From assembly GCF_031755915.1 (NCBI RefSeq), contig NC_083389.1:21203001-21267000 (forward strand): 64,000 nucleotides of DNA. The letters are read 5' to 3'. The notes beneath the pieces are model-generated. The model was not told the origin of the DNA. It did no database searches and saw only the letters and a list, made by a program, of their open reading frames with translations. Origin of the DNA: Ziziphus jujuba (lineage: Eukaryota > Streptophyta > Magnoliopsida > Rosales > Rhamnaceae). The position numbers and the translations under genes were made by a program. Shown in pieces: positions 22,806-35,010 of this stretch (the stretch's first letter is position 1; each line of letters begins with the position of its first letter).

Positions 22806-23508
22806 TTTGGTATCAGAGTTAAATTTTGTTCAAGTTTGATCTATCTTATTTGCTATTTTTTATTTATGTGTTATTCTACAACTTTAGCATTAGGTTAAGG
22901 TTGGTTTCTACCCATACACATTCTGTATTTAAAAAAAAAAAAAATTTCATAGCCGAATTAGTTTGTTGGTTGTTTTTGCATATTAGTTATTGATAATTTA
23001 GTTTATTGTTGATTTTCCTTCACTATTTTAAATCTTAATTAGTTGCACTTATATATTAAGAAAAAATAAATTTTGGAAACATATTGCAAAACCTAAAATT
23101 TTTGCAATTTGTTTTGTTTGGAAGGTGTAATTTGGATTTAAGAAATTGTTAGGTATTGGAGTTGTGTTTTTGTGGTGATTGTGCTGCAAGAAGTTGTGTT
23201 CTATTATTCTATTTGAGATAAAAAAAAAAAAGGAAGCTAAAGTTAAAAAAAATAAAATTGAGTTGTGAAATTGAGTTTGGTTTGGATTTGGAAATTCAAT
23301 TGTATTTGTTGAAGTTGCTGTTTGCTCATTCAATTTTTGGTCGTTGGATATTGGAATATTGTGTGGTAATTGATTGTATTAAAATTGGTTAAGGATTTAA
23401 GACAAAGACCTAAATTATGAGAACTATAAGCAACAATATCACATGTTTTGTTCAAACTTTGTTCTTATTCGTTGATCGAATCCTTTTCTAAATTTATCTT
23501 CAACTGGG
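22806..23508 (+). other. CRML leader with primer-binding site, no gag
   Basis: TGGTATCAGAGT at 22808-22819 matches the initiator-Met tRNA 3' end in 11 of 12 bases. The untranslated leader follows, with its A-rich tracts. It stops near 23508, where a piece of minus-strand LTR begins, so gag is missing. The frame at 23049-23333 on the minus strand is a shadow of this leader. Confidence 0.75.
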
Positions 23509-23753
23509 AGTTAATTAATTTACAATTGAAATAATAAAATATCAACTTTCCTATGTTAATTTCTCCAGCAAATAATCAAATAAAAGCCAAAATAAAAGAT
23601 AGTTACCTAAAACAAAAGGTCAAATTTAAATTAGGAAACTAGTTGACTAGTTGACAACTAAGCTATTTTTATCCAATCACCAGCTAGTTTAGGCTCCAGT
23701 AAGCTCCAATATGCCATATAGGATGCTGAATAGAATTAATATTGATTCCCATA
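23509..23753 (-). repeat. CRML LTR fragment into which E2 inserted
   Basis: A 245-bp piece of the LTR middle on the minus strand, matching 35220-35460. It runs from the TTAATTAATTTACAATT word to the ATTGATTCCCATA word and stops exactly where E2 starts (TGATGTGATT). E2 therefore appears to have landed in this LTR. The other half is not found beyond the truncated E2 3' LTR. Confidence 0.7.
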
Positions 23754-24888
23754 TGATGTGATTATGCCCGAGCCCGCTCAACGGATAACCCGCGGGGGTG
23801 CTAACCTAACACGGATGAAGACCAGGCCAATCACAAGAGCTCAAATTAAGAGATTTAAGGACAAACTGGGAGTATTTATACAGGGGGTAATCAATCTCAA
23901 CAGAGCTTGTCCATACTTGAAGATACAAAGCCTATTCTAAGCATCCAAGTCATGGAAGCCGATACGGACCCGGGTAGCAGTTCTAGTGCAAATATGGACA
24001 ACGGGCAGCATGAAATGGTTCCAACTCTTTATGGATTCAATACATATATCTAAGAGGATATGGAATCAAGTCAAGCCAGCTTCAAAGGCATTCAAAAAGG
24101 GGTTGTACGGACAGCTTCAAATTAGGCCTGTTTTTTTACTGTATTTTGTGCTGGCTTTACTGTATTTTGCAGAGTTGGCTTTTTCTTCCTCTTCCAAGCA
24201 TGGGCAACGTGTGGGACCTCATATTCAGCTTATTTGGCATCTTAAAAAGCATATTAAATTTGATTTGGAGCTCAAATTGGTCAAAGAATGGTCAAAGTCA
24301 ACTTAGTCAAAAAGCTAGTATTATAGTTTCCTAATTTGATTCTACTTTTTGTTTTAGGAAATTACCATTACTTTCTAAGTTTTATTTATTTATTTTCTGG
24401 AACAATTAATTTAGGAAATTTATTATTTTATTATTTTCATTGTAAATTAATTAATTTCAAATTCAAAATAAAGGAATTAATTAATCCAAATTAGATTAGG
24501 AAAGGAGTGAGAATTTCAGCCACCATAGGAAACTACTTTGTATGGTTGGTTTTTGCTTTGTTTTTGGGGTTTTATTTTGTGGATTTGTAGCCTATTTAAA
24601 GGCTTATTTTTCATTATGAATACAACTTTGATTTGAGTGAGAAAATGCTTGTGAGATTAATTATCTCTTTGTTCTTTGAGAACAGCTAAAACACCATTAG
24701 AGAATTGGTTGTTTTAGCTTGACTTATCAATAGGTTTTCCATCCTCTATTGTGGCGTCTACATTATACTAAGGTTTTTAACCATAGGTTAGTTAGGGGTT
24801 GAGGTCAATTCCATTAGAACTTGAACTTAATTAAGATCCGGACTAATATAATACGGGTTTAGGAGCAGGTCGTCCTAGGTTCGTATCA
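23754..24888 (+). repeat. 5' LTR of E2 (1,135 bp)
   Basis: Starts TGATGTGATTATGCCC and ends TTCGTATCA; the ends form an imperfect inverted repeat (TGATG..AA / TTCGTATCA). The first ~190 bases read as the end of pol (PEPAQRITRG ... PITRAQIKRF). A complete LTR of this family can thus be measured here and at 46605-47742. Confidence 0.9.
24593..24602 (+). promoter_or_regulatory. TATA-like box in the E2 5' LTR
   Basis: TATTTAAAGG lies about 290 bp before the LTR end and is conserved at the same place in nearly all CRML LTRs of the window (for example 605-615 and, minus strand, 46891-46900). It is the best candidate for the core promoter of the genomic RNA. Confidence 0.6.
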
Positions 24889-24890
24889 TT

Positions 24891-24902
24891 TGGTATCAGG
24901 GC
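24891..24902 (+). other. primer-binding site of E2
   Basis: TGGTATCAGGGC begins two bases after the LTR and matches the initiator-Met tRNA 3' end complement TGGTATCAGAGC in 11 of 12 positions. It primes minus-strand synthesis. Confidence 0.88.
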
Positions 24903-26051
24903 TAAATGTTGTTCAGGTTTGATCTATCTTTATTTGCTTTATTTGTTTTTGTGTTATTCTGAAATTTTAGCATTAGGTTATGGTTGCATCCATCCCATAC
25001 ACGTTCTGCATCTTAAAACAAAAAATAAAAATAAAAAAAAATTCATTCCTAGTTGAATTAGGATTTCCTAGTTTTATCGTATTTTTGTTTCCTAGTTTGT
25101 TGGTTGTTTTTTCATCATTGTTCTTGTTAATTTTGGTTTTTGTTGATTTTTCTTTGCTTTTTTAGTCTTAAATATTTTCATTCATGTATTCAAAAAGAAA
25201 AAACAAAAAAAAGAGTTTACGGCAACATTTAAAAAAAAAAAAAAACTGCACATTTGTGTTTATTTGGAGGTCACGGGTTTGGTGAATTTTTGGAGTTGGA
25301 ATTGCAAAACTGTTGTTTATTCTTGCTACTGAAGTTGTGTCTGATATTCAGTGAGTTAAAAAAAAAAAAAAAAAAAGAAAGCCGAATATAAAAAAATATA
25401 TATATATATCAGTTTGTTGAAAATTGGTGTTAAAGTTTGTTGCTGGAAATTTCTTGTAACTGCTGCTGTGTTGATTTTTTATTCCATATTTGGAGTTTCT
25501 GGATAGTTGTTTTTGCTTCTGGATATTTGAGTTTGAGTGCTAAATTATTTGGATTAAAATTAGTTAAAGGATTTGATACAAAACTTGAATTACAGGAACA
25601 ACAACCAACACTTTTCTATATTTTTGTTCTCTTTGATTCTTGTTTGTATTTGAATTTCTTTTTCTAGAGTTTTATTCTTGAACTCATAATATATTACCAT
25701 CTGGTCCAGTTCTTCAAAATTCCAATGTTTTCTCATTAATTTGCTTTATTTTGTCTAGAAAAACCGAAAATAGGTATTTTCATTCCATTCGGTATTTGTT
25801 CATTTTTGCTTACTGTTTTGTTGATAAGTTTAATTAAAACATACTAGTGATCTAATTGCTGTTTTGTGGGTGTTTTAATTAGAACTTTGAGATAATTCAT
25901 TGAGTGGAAAAATGCAAGAGTGTGTGAGCTTAAAAGAGGGTAAAAGCTGAAACTAGTGTGGAAACACGAGTGTCGAGACCTTGTTTGAGTGAAACACGTG
26001 AGGGAGTATATATTATGAGGATTTATTTTATTTTTGCAGTATTTTACTAAC
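24903..26051 (+). other. 5' untranslated leader of E2
   Basis: About 1.15 kb with no long ORF. It has several A-runs, a short (TA)n near 25398-25410, and T-rich stretches. The same leader is found in the E3, E4, B and 22806-23508 copies, so it is a family feature. Confidence 0.75.
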
Positions 26052-28084
26052 ATGGCAGATTCTAGAATAAGAAGAGGAGACACACCACTGAGAATTAATG
26101 AAGAGGAGTGCGTAGGATTTCTTGGTGATCCACGAGCTACCAGGAGTGGTGAGCAAATGGATTTGAAAGCTGTTTTGGAACAATTACAACGGGTCAGTGC
26201 TCAAGTTGAGCACATGAGTCAAAGGATGGGAAGGCTAGAAGTTTCCCAAGGAATTCCAAACACAAGAAATAGGCAAGAATTCTATGAAGGTCGAGGTCAA
26301 GGACGAGGAGGCCGTGAAAGACCGAGAGAGGAATTTGAGGAGGAGAATTTCGGTGGAGACTTTGAGGAAGGTATGGACGGAACTTTTACTGTCCAAGATA
26401 GAGCTGGCCGTGGAGGATATAGGAGGGAAGTTACAGATGATGATTTGGGAAATATCAAGGTTAACATCCCACCTTTGATGGGTAAAAAGTGATCCCGAAG
26501 CTTATTTTGAGTGGGAAGAAAAAATGGAGATGATTTTTGACTGCCACAACTATTCGGAAGGTAAAAAGGTGAAGTTGGCAGCAATGGAGCTTGGACATTA
26601 TGCACTCCAATGGTGGACCAATGAGCAACATAGGCGAAGGAGAGTTGGTGATGATTTAATCTCAACATGGCGTCAAATGAAAGGAGCCATGAGGAAACGG
26701 TTTGTGCCATCCCGTTACCATAGGTTGCTACATCAAAGGCTTCAATCTTTATCTCAAAAAACTAGGTTCGTGGAGGATTATTACAAAGACATGGAGATGC
26801 TCATGATGAGATTAAGCATGACAGAGGATAAGGAGGCAACAATGGCAAGATTTCTTGGAGGGTTAAACCGTGACATTGCCAACCAGCTTGAATTACAACA
26901 ATACTTGGAATTAGAGGAGATGTTGCATGTAGCAATTAAGCTTGAGAACCAATTCAAGAGGAGGGATGTTAGCACACGGTTTGGAGGAGTTTCTAGTAGT
27001 GGAAGGATAAGTTCAAGTGGCTGGAAAAACAATTCTACTTATGAAAGTAAGATGAAGCCGAAACTTGGTGAAAAAGCTACCAACAGGTCGAGAAGAGACT
27101 AGAACCAAATCTGTCCAAGCACCAAAGAATGAGGTAAAATTAGATCCTAAACCTTCTAGAACTCATGATGTTGTGTGTTTTAAGTGCCAGGGAGGAGGAC
27201 ACATCACTATCCAATGCCCAAATAGAAGAATCATGGTGTTAAAGGGCAATGACGAGCTAGAATCGGAAAGTGAAGAAAGTGAGGATGAAGCCAAGCAAGA
27301 GGATGTGGACTTGGAGGATGAACCCGAAACCTTGCAAGCATCCAATGTCGAATTGAACTTGCTTTCTAAGAGAGTACTTGCTGCATACAAAGATGAGGAT
27401 GAAATCCAAAGAGAGAACATCTTCCACACCCGATGTGAAATTCAAGGTAAGATTTGTAGTATGATTACTGATAGTAGAAGTTGTACAAATATAATTAGTA
27501 ACATTGTAGTTGATAAATTAGGCTTAATAACTATTAAACATCCAGAACCTTATAGATTACAATGGTTTAATGATAGTGGTGAAATGAAAGTGAATAAACA
27601 AGCCAAGGTAAAATTTAGTATAGATAAATATGTGGATGTTGTATTGTGTGATGTTGTACCGATGCATGCTAGTCATATTTTATTGGGGAGGCCATGGGGA
27701 TTTGATAAGAATGCCATACACTATGGGAGAGAGAATTCCATTGTATTTAAATTTAATGGGAAGAAGGTCAAGCTGGAACCATTAACTCCAAAGGAGGTAT
27801 TTAGAGACCAACTTCAAATGCAACAAAGGAGGGAAGCCGAGAAGCTCAAAGAGAATGCTAGTACGGCACCAATGGTTCCACCACCTACTCATGAGGTCAA
27901 GACCAAACTTGCTGTCCAAGGTAAGTATGGTGAGGAGAAAGACAAAGACAAAGACAAAACCGAAAGAGAGAAATTAAGAGAAAAAGCCACAAGTGATGAT
28001 AAAAAGAGTGTGTCCGAAAGAGAGAAAGGAAAAGAAAGAAAAGAAAGAAAAAGTAAAAATTTATTTGAGTTTTGGGGATGTTAA
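26052..28084 (+). pseudogene. gag-protease of E2
   Basis: Starts at ATG 26052 (MADSRIRRGDTPLRINEEE). In order: acidic/arginine-rich N-terminus with a GRGQGRGGRERPREE patch, capsid (HYALQWWTNEQ ... TWRQMKGAMRKRFVPSRYHRLLHQRL ... VEDYYKDMEMLMMRL ... ATMARFLGGLNRDIANQLELQQY), zinc knuckle CFKCQGGGHITIQC, and retropepsin. The protease active site reads DSR instead of DSG (MITDSRSCTN), which should abolish activity. Frameshifts at about 26490 (GKK*) and 27100 (NRSRRD*) split the gene into three frames. The linker after protease is Lys/Glu-rich and ends in a stop at 28082. Confidence 0.9.
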
Positions 28085-28540
28085 TAAGGCTATCTTGGGT
28101 AAGAAACCATTGCTGGTTATGAATATTAAAGATACTTATTTAAAGATGTTTTTGTTGCATAGAACTTTATCTGCATTATTGAAAGCTTGACTTAGAGGAA
28201 ATTTGAAAATGTGGGAAATATTGTTTACTAACATTAAAAAGTGTAATTTTTACCATAATGAGCATGTATTTCTAGATTTTGTTGTAATATTGTTTGACCC
28301 AGGAGAATTGTTTTGGTTGCACCTACGAAAGGAAAGGTTTCCTAAACAAAGAAAGTCAAAGCTCATGCCGCCTATGGATGTACTTTTTTATGTTTTGGAG
28401 CAGATTAACAAGAATACCTACAAAATTAATTTAATAGGTGAGTATAGTGTTAGTGCTGCATTTAATGCTGCTGATTTAGCTCCTTTTGCTGCAGGTGATG
28501 ATCTTAATTTGAGGACAAATCCTTTTTAAGAGGAAGGGAA
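28060..28540 (+). pseudogene. mosaic pol remnant of E2
   Basis: Pieces from distant parts of pol are fused in a new order: the segment before RT (LSFGDVNKAILGKKPLLVMNIKDTYLK), an integrase piece (HRTLSALL ... GNLKMWE), an RT piece (ILFTNIKKCNFYHNEHVFLDFVV), then the integrase C-terminus (FDPGELFWLHLRKERF ... GEYSVSAAFNAADLAPFAAGDDL). In full copies RT precedes integrase, so the RT scrap here is out of order. The same fusion points occur in E4 (42575-43070, minus). One stop lies in the integrase scrap and one just before the PPT. Confidence 0.88.
28528..28540 (+). other. polypurine tract of E2
   Basis: AAGAGGAAGGGAA, directly followed by the LTR start TGATGTGATTCC. Confidence 0.85.
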
Positions 28541-29609
28541 TGATGTGATTCCGCCCGAGCCCGCTCAACTGATAACCCGCTGGGGTGCTAACCCAACATG
28601 GATGAAGACTAGGCCAATCACAAGAGCTCAAATTAAGAGATTTAAGGAAAATTTGGGAGTATTTATGCAGGAGGTAATCAATGTCAATAGAGCTTGTCCA
28701 TACTTGAAGATACAAAGCCTATTCTAAGCATCCAAGTGGTGGAAGCCGATACGGACCCGGGTACCAGTTTTGATGCAAATATGGACAACGGGAAGCATGA
28801 AATGGTTCCAACTCTTTATGGATTCAATACATATGTCTAAGAGGATATGGAATCAATTCAATCCAGCTTCAAAGGCATTCAAAAAGGGGTTGTACGGACA
28901 GCTTCAAATTTGGCCTGTTTTTTAACTGTATTTTGTGCTGGCTTTACTGTATTTTGCTGAGTTGGCTTTTTCTTCCTCTTCCAAGCATAGGAAACGTGTG
29001 GGATGTCATATTCAGCTTATTTGGCATCCTACAAAGCATATTAAAGCTGATTTGGAGCTCAAATTGGTCAAAGAATGGTCAAAGTCAACTTAGTTAAAAA
29101 GCTAGTATTATGGTTTCCTAAGTTGATTCTACTTTTTGTTTTAGGAAATTCCCATTACTTTTTAAGTTTTATTTATTTATTTTCTGGAACAATAAGTTTA
29201 GAAAAGTTATTATTTTATTATTTTCATTGTAAATTAATTAATTCCTAATTAAAAATAAAGGAATTAATTAATCCAAATTAGATTAGGAAAGGAGTGAGAA
29301 TTTCGGCCACCATAGGAAACTACTTTGTATGGCCGGTTTTCCCTTTGTTTTTAGGGTTTTATTTTGTGGCTTTGTCGCCTATTTAAAGTCTTATTTTTCA
29401 ATATGAATACAACTTTGATTTGATTGAGAAAATACTTGTGAGATTAATTATCTCTTTGTTCTTTGAGAACACCTAAAACACCTTAGAGAATTGGTTGTTT
29501 TAACTTGACTTATCAATAGGTTTTCCATCCCCTATTGTGGCGTCTACATTATACTAAGGTTTCTAACCACAGGTTGGTTAGGGGTTGAGGTCAACTTAAT
29601 TAAGATCCT
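28541..29609 (+). repeat. 3' LTR of E2, end missing
   Basis: Matches the E2 5' LTR through AACTTAATTAAGATCC and then breaks off, joining reversed RT sequence of copy B. The missing part is the last ~60 bp to TTCGTATCA. A ~20-bp stretch (the ATTCCATTAGAACTTG word) is also missing just before the break. Confidence 0.85.
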
Positions 29610-30276
29610 CACCCTCTTTTATCCTAATTTGATGATACCCACTCCTATGGTAAATTTTAGTAAACATGCATGCACCATGTAATTCATCAAGCATATCATC
29701 TAACCTAGGAATTGGATGCCAATTATAAATAGTTATATTATCAATAGCTATACAATCAACACACATACGCCATGAACCATCTTTCTTAGGCACTAATAAA
29801 ATAGGAACAACACATGGTGTCATGTGCTCACAAATATAACCTTTGTCAAGTAACTCATTTATCTGCCTTTATAGCTCATTTGTCTCCTCGTGATTACTCC
29901 TATATGCAAGCCTATTAGAAATTGTAGCTCCCGGAACAAAATCAGTTTGATGTTCAATCCCTCGGATATGTGGTAAACCATTAGGAATTTCCTCAGAAAA
30001 GACATCATTAAATTCCTGTAAAAAAGAAGAAATAGAACTTGGCAATTCAAGCTCTTCAAGGTTAGATTGATCATTTAGATAAACATCTTTATAAATCATG
30101 ACTAGGAATCGCTTGTTATTCAAAATTGCCTTTTTAATCTCACCTAAACTAAGACAAAAAAAAAATTTATTTTTCTTTTCTTTCCTCTCTTTTTCTTTCC
30201 CACCCTTGGCCACCTCACCTTTCCTCACACTCTCGGTGTTTCACTTTCTCTCTCCCTCTTGGCTTCTTCTCTCTTT
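29610..30276 (-). pseudogene. RT N-terminal part and linker of copy B
   Basis: Reading in the coding direction: Lys-rich linker (GKEKERKEKKNKF), CLSLGEIKKAILNNKRFLVMIYKDVY, LPSSISSFLQEFNDVFSEEIPNGLPHIRGIEHQ, then [33 protein letters not shown] and [12 protein letters not shown], the first conserved blocks of Gypsy RT. It ends before the YFDD box. IDLRSGY-type wording is changed to IYHRSGY, and there is a stop and frameshift near 29830-29870. Confidence 0.88.
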
Positions 30277-32284
30277 TGTTGGAGTTTGGTGTGGTTTTGG
30301 GTTCACTTGGCCAAGAGTTTTGTACACAAGGTGTTAGTCTTGTACACAACCTTTTGTTGAAGTGTGGCAATTTTGCCATTTGACGGTGCATGTCACCGGC
30401 TAGCATGCACACCTTGGTATCAAATCCTTTCCTTTTATGAGTTTATATTTTTTGTATGTTTTAAATTGATTCAAGGTATATTTTGATAATGTTTTGTGCC
30501 TAAGTTATGTATGCAAAATTATAGGCAAAATTATGCACAAAAGAGTAGGAATGTTATGCTTGAAGTGCCTATGGTGCTGGATTCATAATTTCCAGCAACA
30601 TAGTTCCACTATTTATCTTATATCTCAGGTTGCAAATGGAGTTTTGGGCGGAAATTTTGTGGGATATCTACAGACATATATAGAAGACTATGGTTTAAAT
30701 TTCAGGTCACAATGACATGGGAAAGTCCATTTTCTATTCCAAACAGATTGCTGTATCTGATGGGCCCAGTATGCAGAGTATGGGCCAGTTTTGGAGCTGT
30801 TTGGCCCATGATCCGGTTCCAGAACTTTCCTAGCTCTTGGAACAATATTTATTGATGACCAAGGATGCTTCAAACCAAGTTTCATAAGCAGATACAAAGG
30901 GGAACTAAGTAGGTGAAGCTAGTTTGGTTGTTTACCCAAACTAGTTAAACAATAGGAACTTAGTTCAAACCATGTGCCACTTTTTACTATATTTGGAATA
31001 GACATGTTGCAGCTGGTTTTTGACTCTTTTGTGTATGAAAAGTTAGGTGTTGACCATTTTACTTTTGAAATTTCAAATACTTTACTCATTTTGTAAGCTC
31101 ACATGCTTGGCATGTGTGAACTAGTTATAATTTCAAGCTTATATTGTAAAATGAATGAAATGGCTATACATCTAAGCCTCATTTTTTTCAAAACCAACGT
31201 GGTCCCCTTCTTCTCATCTCTTCTTCAACACCTTAGAACACTCTAGGAACCCTAAAAACCAGAAAACACCATAACCAAAACCTAAAAACACAACTCACAC
31301 ACAACCATTCCCAAGAGCATCACCAAAAGCTTGCTTGTTGCTAACACTTCAAGCTAGCTTGCTCTTGGTCATAACCTTCTCACCCCAACACCTTTAATCT
31401 GATTTTTGGTTTGATGTTTAGGTGATTTTTGTGTTTGTTTCTGGTATGGTGATGTTTAGGATTGTTAGGGCTTTTTTTTTTTTTTTTGAAGGAAGAAGAA
31501 GAAGATGAAAAGAAGATGTTAGAGTAGGCCACACAAAACTAGACAGCACATTAATTCATTTTTGCTTTTCATTCATTTCTTGCATATATAGATACAAAAC
31601 ATGTCTCATACATGTGAGGTGTGTGTGAGACCAAATGGAAGTCTTTAAAATTCAAAATTTACACATTTCTCACTCAAAATTATGATACATAACCGTTCAA
31701 CCACCAGCTTCACTTGTGAGTGCATAATTATGACAAGAGTTGGTAAGATTTTGAATTTAAAAAAACTGTCTCCACCTAATCCTGTACTACTACTCTGACC
31801 AGATGGAAGGTTGGGGTATCTTCATCCAAATTGCTTAAATTTTGGCATGTGGCAATATCAAGGATGAAATCTGGACAAGAAAAAGTCCAAAAGAATTGGG
31901 TAAGGCCTCCAATTCATCTTAAACCTGTGGACCATCACTGTTGGAAATCTTAGGAGTTATGCCAACTTGAAACCTATATATCTTGGGCTTCCCAAGGCCT
32001 TTTTGAGTCATTCTTTTTATATATTTTCATTTACATGTCTACTATAACATATCCAAAAATCATAACCTCATTCTAAAAGCTCAGAGAACACCAACCCCAA
32101 CAATAGATCTATTTTACTAAACATTGTTTCCAGCACATAGCCATTTTGCAAAATAAAATCATTACCCAACAAAGAGACAACTCCTAAGCTAAATACAATA
32201 AAACTTAGGCATTCAAAAGACATTAAAAGGAACATAAAACATAGACATAAATTTTACATTGGGTCATTCAACAAAATATTTCTT
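30277..32284 (-). repeat. Copia LTR X, interrupted by LTR Y
   Basis: Minus-strand Copia LTR inserted in the linker of copy B. Left part 30277-30354 begins TGTTGGAGTTTGGTG; right part 31396-32284 matches the reverse complement of 9990-10870 in the solo LTR. The first ~75 bp of the LTR (at the right end here) are missing, so no target duplication can be read. It is split by a complete LTR on the other strand. Confidence 0.78.
30355..31390 (+). repeat. Copia solo LTR Y with 5-bp target duplication
   Basis: 1,036 bp, TGTTGAAGTGTGG to CACCCCAACA. It is flanked by CCTTT on both sides (30350-30354 and 31391-31395), and removing it plus one CCTTT rejoins LTR X correctly. No internal coding region is present, so it is a true solo LTR, left by recombination between the two LTRs of an inserted element. 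Confidence 0.9.
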
Positions 32285-34005
32285 TTACAGATTCACCCTG
32301 GGTGCCATGCTTGCTTTGTCATTGAGCCATTGGGCTTCCATCCTTTGTTGCATTTGCAATCGGTCTTTAAATACCTTATTTGGAGTTAATGGCTCTAGCT
32401 TGATCTTTTTACCTTTAAATATAAAAACAATAGCATTTTCTTAACCATAATGTATTGTATGTTTAACTTGGTCTACTTAATAGAATATCTCCGGCTTGCA
32501 TAGGCACAACATCACATACATCACATAAAATAACATCCACATATTTATCAATGTTAAACTTTACCTTGGCTTGTTTGTTTACTTTCATCTCACTACTATC
32601 ATTAAGCTACTGTAGTCTATATGGTTTAGGATGTTTAATTGTTGCTAATTCTAGTTTCTCAACCACAATATTGCTAATTACATTAGCACAACTTCCACTA
32701 TCAATTATGCCACCAAGCTTAATTCAGCCCTTGAAACCTTGAGTGTTTTGGATTCTTCATTTCCTCACCTCCAATTTCTTCAACACCAAATTCAGTTTCA
32801 GCCTCATTTTCTTCACTTACAAATTCCAACCTCCATTACCTTTCAGCATCATGATCCTCCTCTTCGGGCATTGAATAACAATGTGTCCTTATCCCTGGCA
32901 TTTAAAACACACAGTGTCAAAAGTACTAGAAGGTTTAGGATCAGTTTTACCTTCAATCTTAGGTGCTTGGATAGATTCAGCTATTGCTTCTTTCCTTGGC
33001 CAATTGGAACTTTCTTCTCCAAGTTTCGATTTTGGCTTTGTATCATATGTGGAATTGCTTCTCCAAACACTTGGATTTATTCTCCCACTGCTTGAAACAC
33101 CTCCAAAGCGTGAGCTTCCACCCCTCATTTTGATTTGGTGCTCTAGTTTAATAGCTACATGCAACATCTCTTCCAATTCCACATATTGTTGTAATTATAC
33201 TTGATTGGCTATCTCGCAATTCAAACCACCTAGAAACCATGCCATGGTTGCGTCTCGATCTTCATTCATGCTACACCTCATCATGAGCATCTCCATCTCT
33301 TTATAATAATCCTCCACAATCCTACTTCCTTAAGTTAATGATTATAGTGTTTGATGCAGCAACCTATGATAGTGAATTGCCACAAATCTCATTCTCATGG
33401 CTCTTTTCATTTCTCGTAAAGTACTAATCAATTCATCACCAACTCTCCTTCGCGTACTTTGCTAGTTCGTTAACCATTGGAGTGCATAATGTCTAAACTC
33501 CAAAGCTGCCAATTTAACTTTCTTAGCCTCCGAATAGTTATGACAATAAAAAATCACTCCTCCCACTTTAGGTAAGCTTTTGGATCATTCTAACCTATAA
33601 ATGGCGAAATGTTGATCTTAATATTTCCAAGATCATCATTTTCTTCTATTCCATGCCTCCCATGGGCTGGCCTTCCTTGGTAAGCAAAAATATCATTGAC
33701 TCCCCCTTCGAAATCATATCCATCAAATTCTTCCATAGGTCATCCATGACCTCCTCGACCTCAACCTTTGCCTCCATGTGCATCAAACCTTGAATTTGAC
33801 CTAGCTTGTGATGTTTCTAGCCTATCCATACTTTGATCTAGGTGATCAAAAGGAGCATTCATCCTTTGAAGTTATTCCAAGATCGCCATCATGTTGGTAT
33901 CCTCTCGTCCATTTCCCATTGCTTGTGAATCATGCTTGAACCCTATGGATTCCTCTTTATTAATTCTAAATGAGCCATCTTCTCTTCTTATCCTTAAATC
34001 TGCCA
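32285..34005 (-). pseudogene. gag-protease relic of copy B
   Basis: The coding direction starts at 34005, where the family ATG is GTG (AACGTGGCAGAT). Recognisable pieces: RINKEESIGF, the capsid words, ELEEMLHVAIKLEHQIKMRG, a zinc knuckle opening CFKCQG, protease wording (CANVISNIVV-type) and the linker down to the Copia LTR at 32284. Many stops and shifts are present (for example PIG*NDPKAYLK wording near the capsid start). No functional product is expected. Confidence 0.82.
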
Positions 34006-35010
34006 CGTTAGTATAAATAACACAAAAATTCTAACCAAGATCACTCCCTCATGTTTTTCACTCAAATAAGGTTTTAACACTCGTGTTTGCACACTAGTTT
34101 TGGCTTTTACCCTCTTTTAAGCTTACACTCTTTTTCCTTTTTCTACTTGGTGAATTATCTATAAGTTCTAATTAAAACACACAAAAAAAAAGCAACTAGA
34201 TCATAAGTATGTCTTAATTTAACTTATCAACAAAACAGCAAATTAAACAAACTAATACCGAGTGAATTAACAAAACCTAGTCTCAACTTAACTAACCGAA
34301 AAAACAAGGTAACTCAACAAGCAATTTTTGGAATTCAATAAGGAACTGACCAGAATATTAAGAAATCAATAATTCAATAATAAAATTTAGAAAGAAGATT
34401 CAAACAACTATCAAGAACAATTTTGAACAAAATATGGAATTATTGTTGGTTGTAGTTCTTGTAATTTAAGTCTTTGTTTCAAATCGTTTACCAATTTTAA
34501 CCCAAACAATTTTAGCACATAAAATTCAAAATCCAGCAACCAAATATGAAATAAGTAACCAGCAACCTAGCAATTACAAGTGTGTTTCCCAAAATCAAAC
34601 AATCTCCAATAACAAGTTAACTACCCTTGTATAGTATTTTTTAATTTTTTTTATCTTCGGCTTTCTTTCTTCTTCTTTTTTTAATTCACTCAAAAAATAT
34701 AAACACAAACTCCAGCAGCAAGAAACAACACCAAAATTGCAATTCCAATGCCAAATTTCACCAAACCTAATCCACACTTCAAACAAAAACAAATTGCACA
34801 ATTTTTAGGTTTTATGCAATATGCTTTCAAATATCTCTCTCTCTCTCTTTGTTTTTTTTTTTTTAAATATATGAATGCAACTAGTTAAGATTAAAACAGC
34901 AAAGAAAAATCAACAATAAACTAAATCAATAAGAACTATAATGAAAAAAAACTAACAACCTAGGAAGCAAAAATATGGTAAAACAAGGAAACCTAATTTG
35001 AGTAGGAATA
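34006..35010 (-). other. leader of copy B
   Basis: Minus-strand family leader with poly-T/poly-A tracts near 34640-34680 and 34850. It joins the LTR directly at about 35010, so the PBS and LTR 3' end have been deleted. Confidence 0.7.

Larger units (their letters stand above)
23754..29609 (+). mobile_element. CRML element E2, non-autonomous (gag-PR with mosaic pol)
   Basis: 5' LTR, PBS, ~1.15 kb leader, gag-protease, a ~450-bp scrambled pol remnant, polypurine tract and 3' LTR (missing its last ~60 bp). Total length is about 5.9 kb, against roughly 8 kb expected for a full copy. The pol part lacks most of RT, all of RNase H and the integrase core. It consists of an integrase scrap, an RT scrap and the integrase C-terminus joined in that order, the same arrangement as in E4. 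LTRs are roughly 90% alike by eye, so E2 is older than E4. Three frameshifts or stops break gag-PR. Confidence 0.85.

Noticed and set aside
23754..24100. A short purine run with TGTACGG next to it as the LTR start
   Set aside because: This would place the LTR start ~345 bp too far in. The ATTAC duplication of E4, the shared break at TGATG and the AAGAGGAGGGGAA tract all show that the LTR starts earlier and includes the pol tail.
26297..26710. 137-codon minus-strand frame opposite E2 gag
   Set aside because: Shadow of gag on the other strand. The same shadow appears opposite E4 gag (44810-45274).
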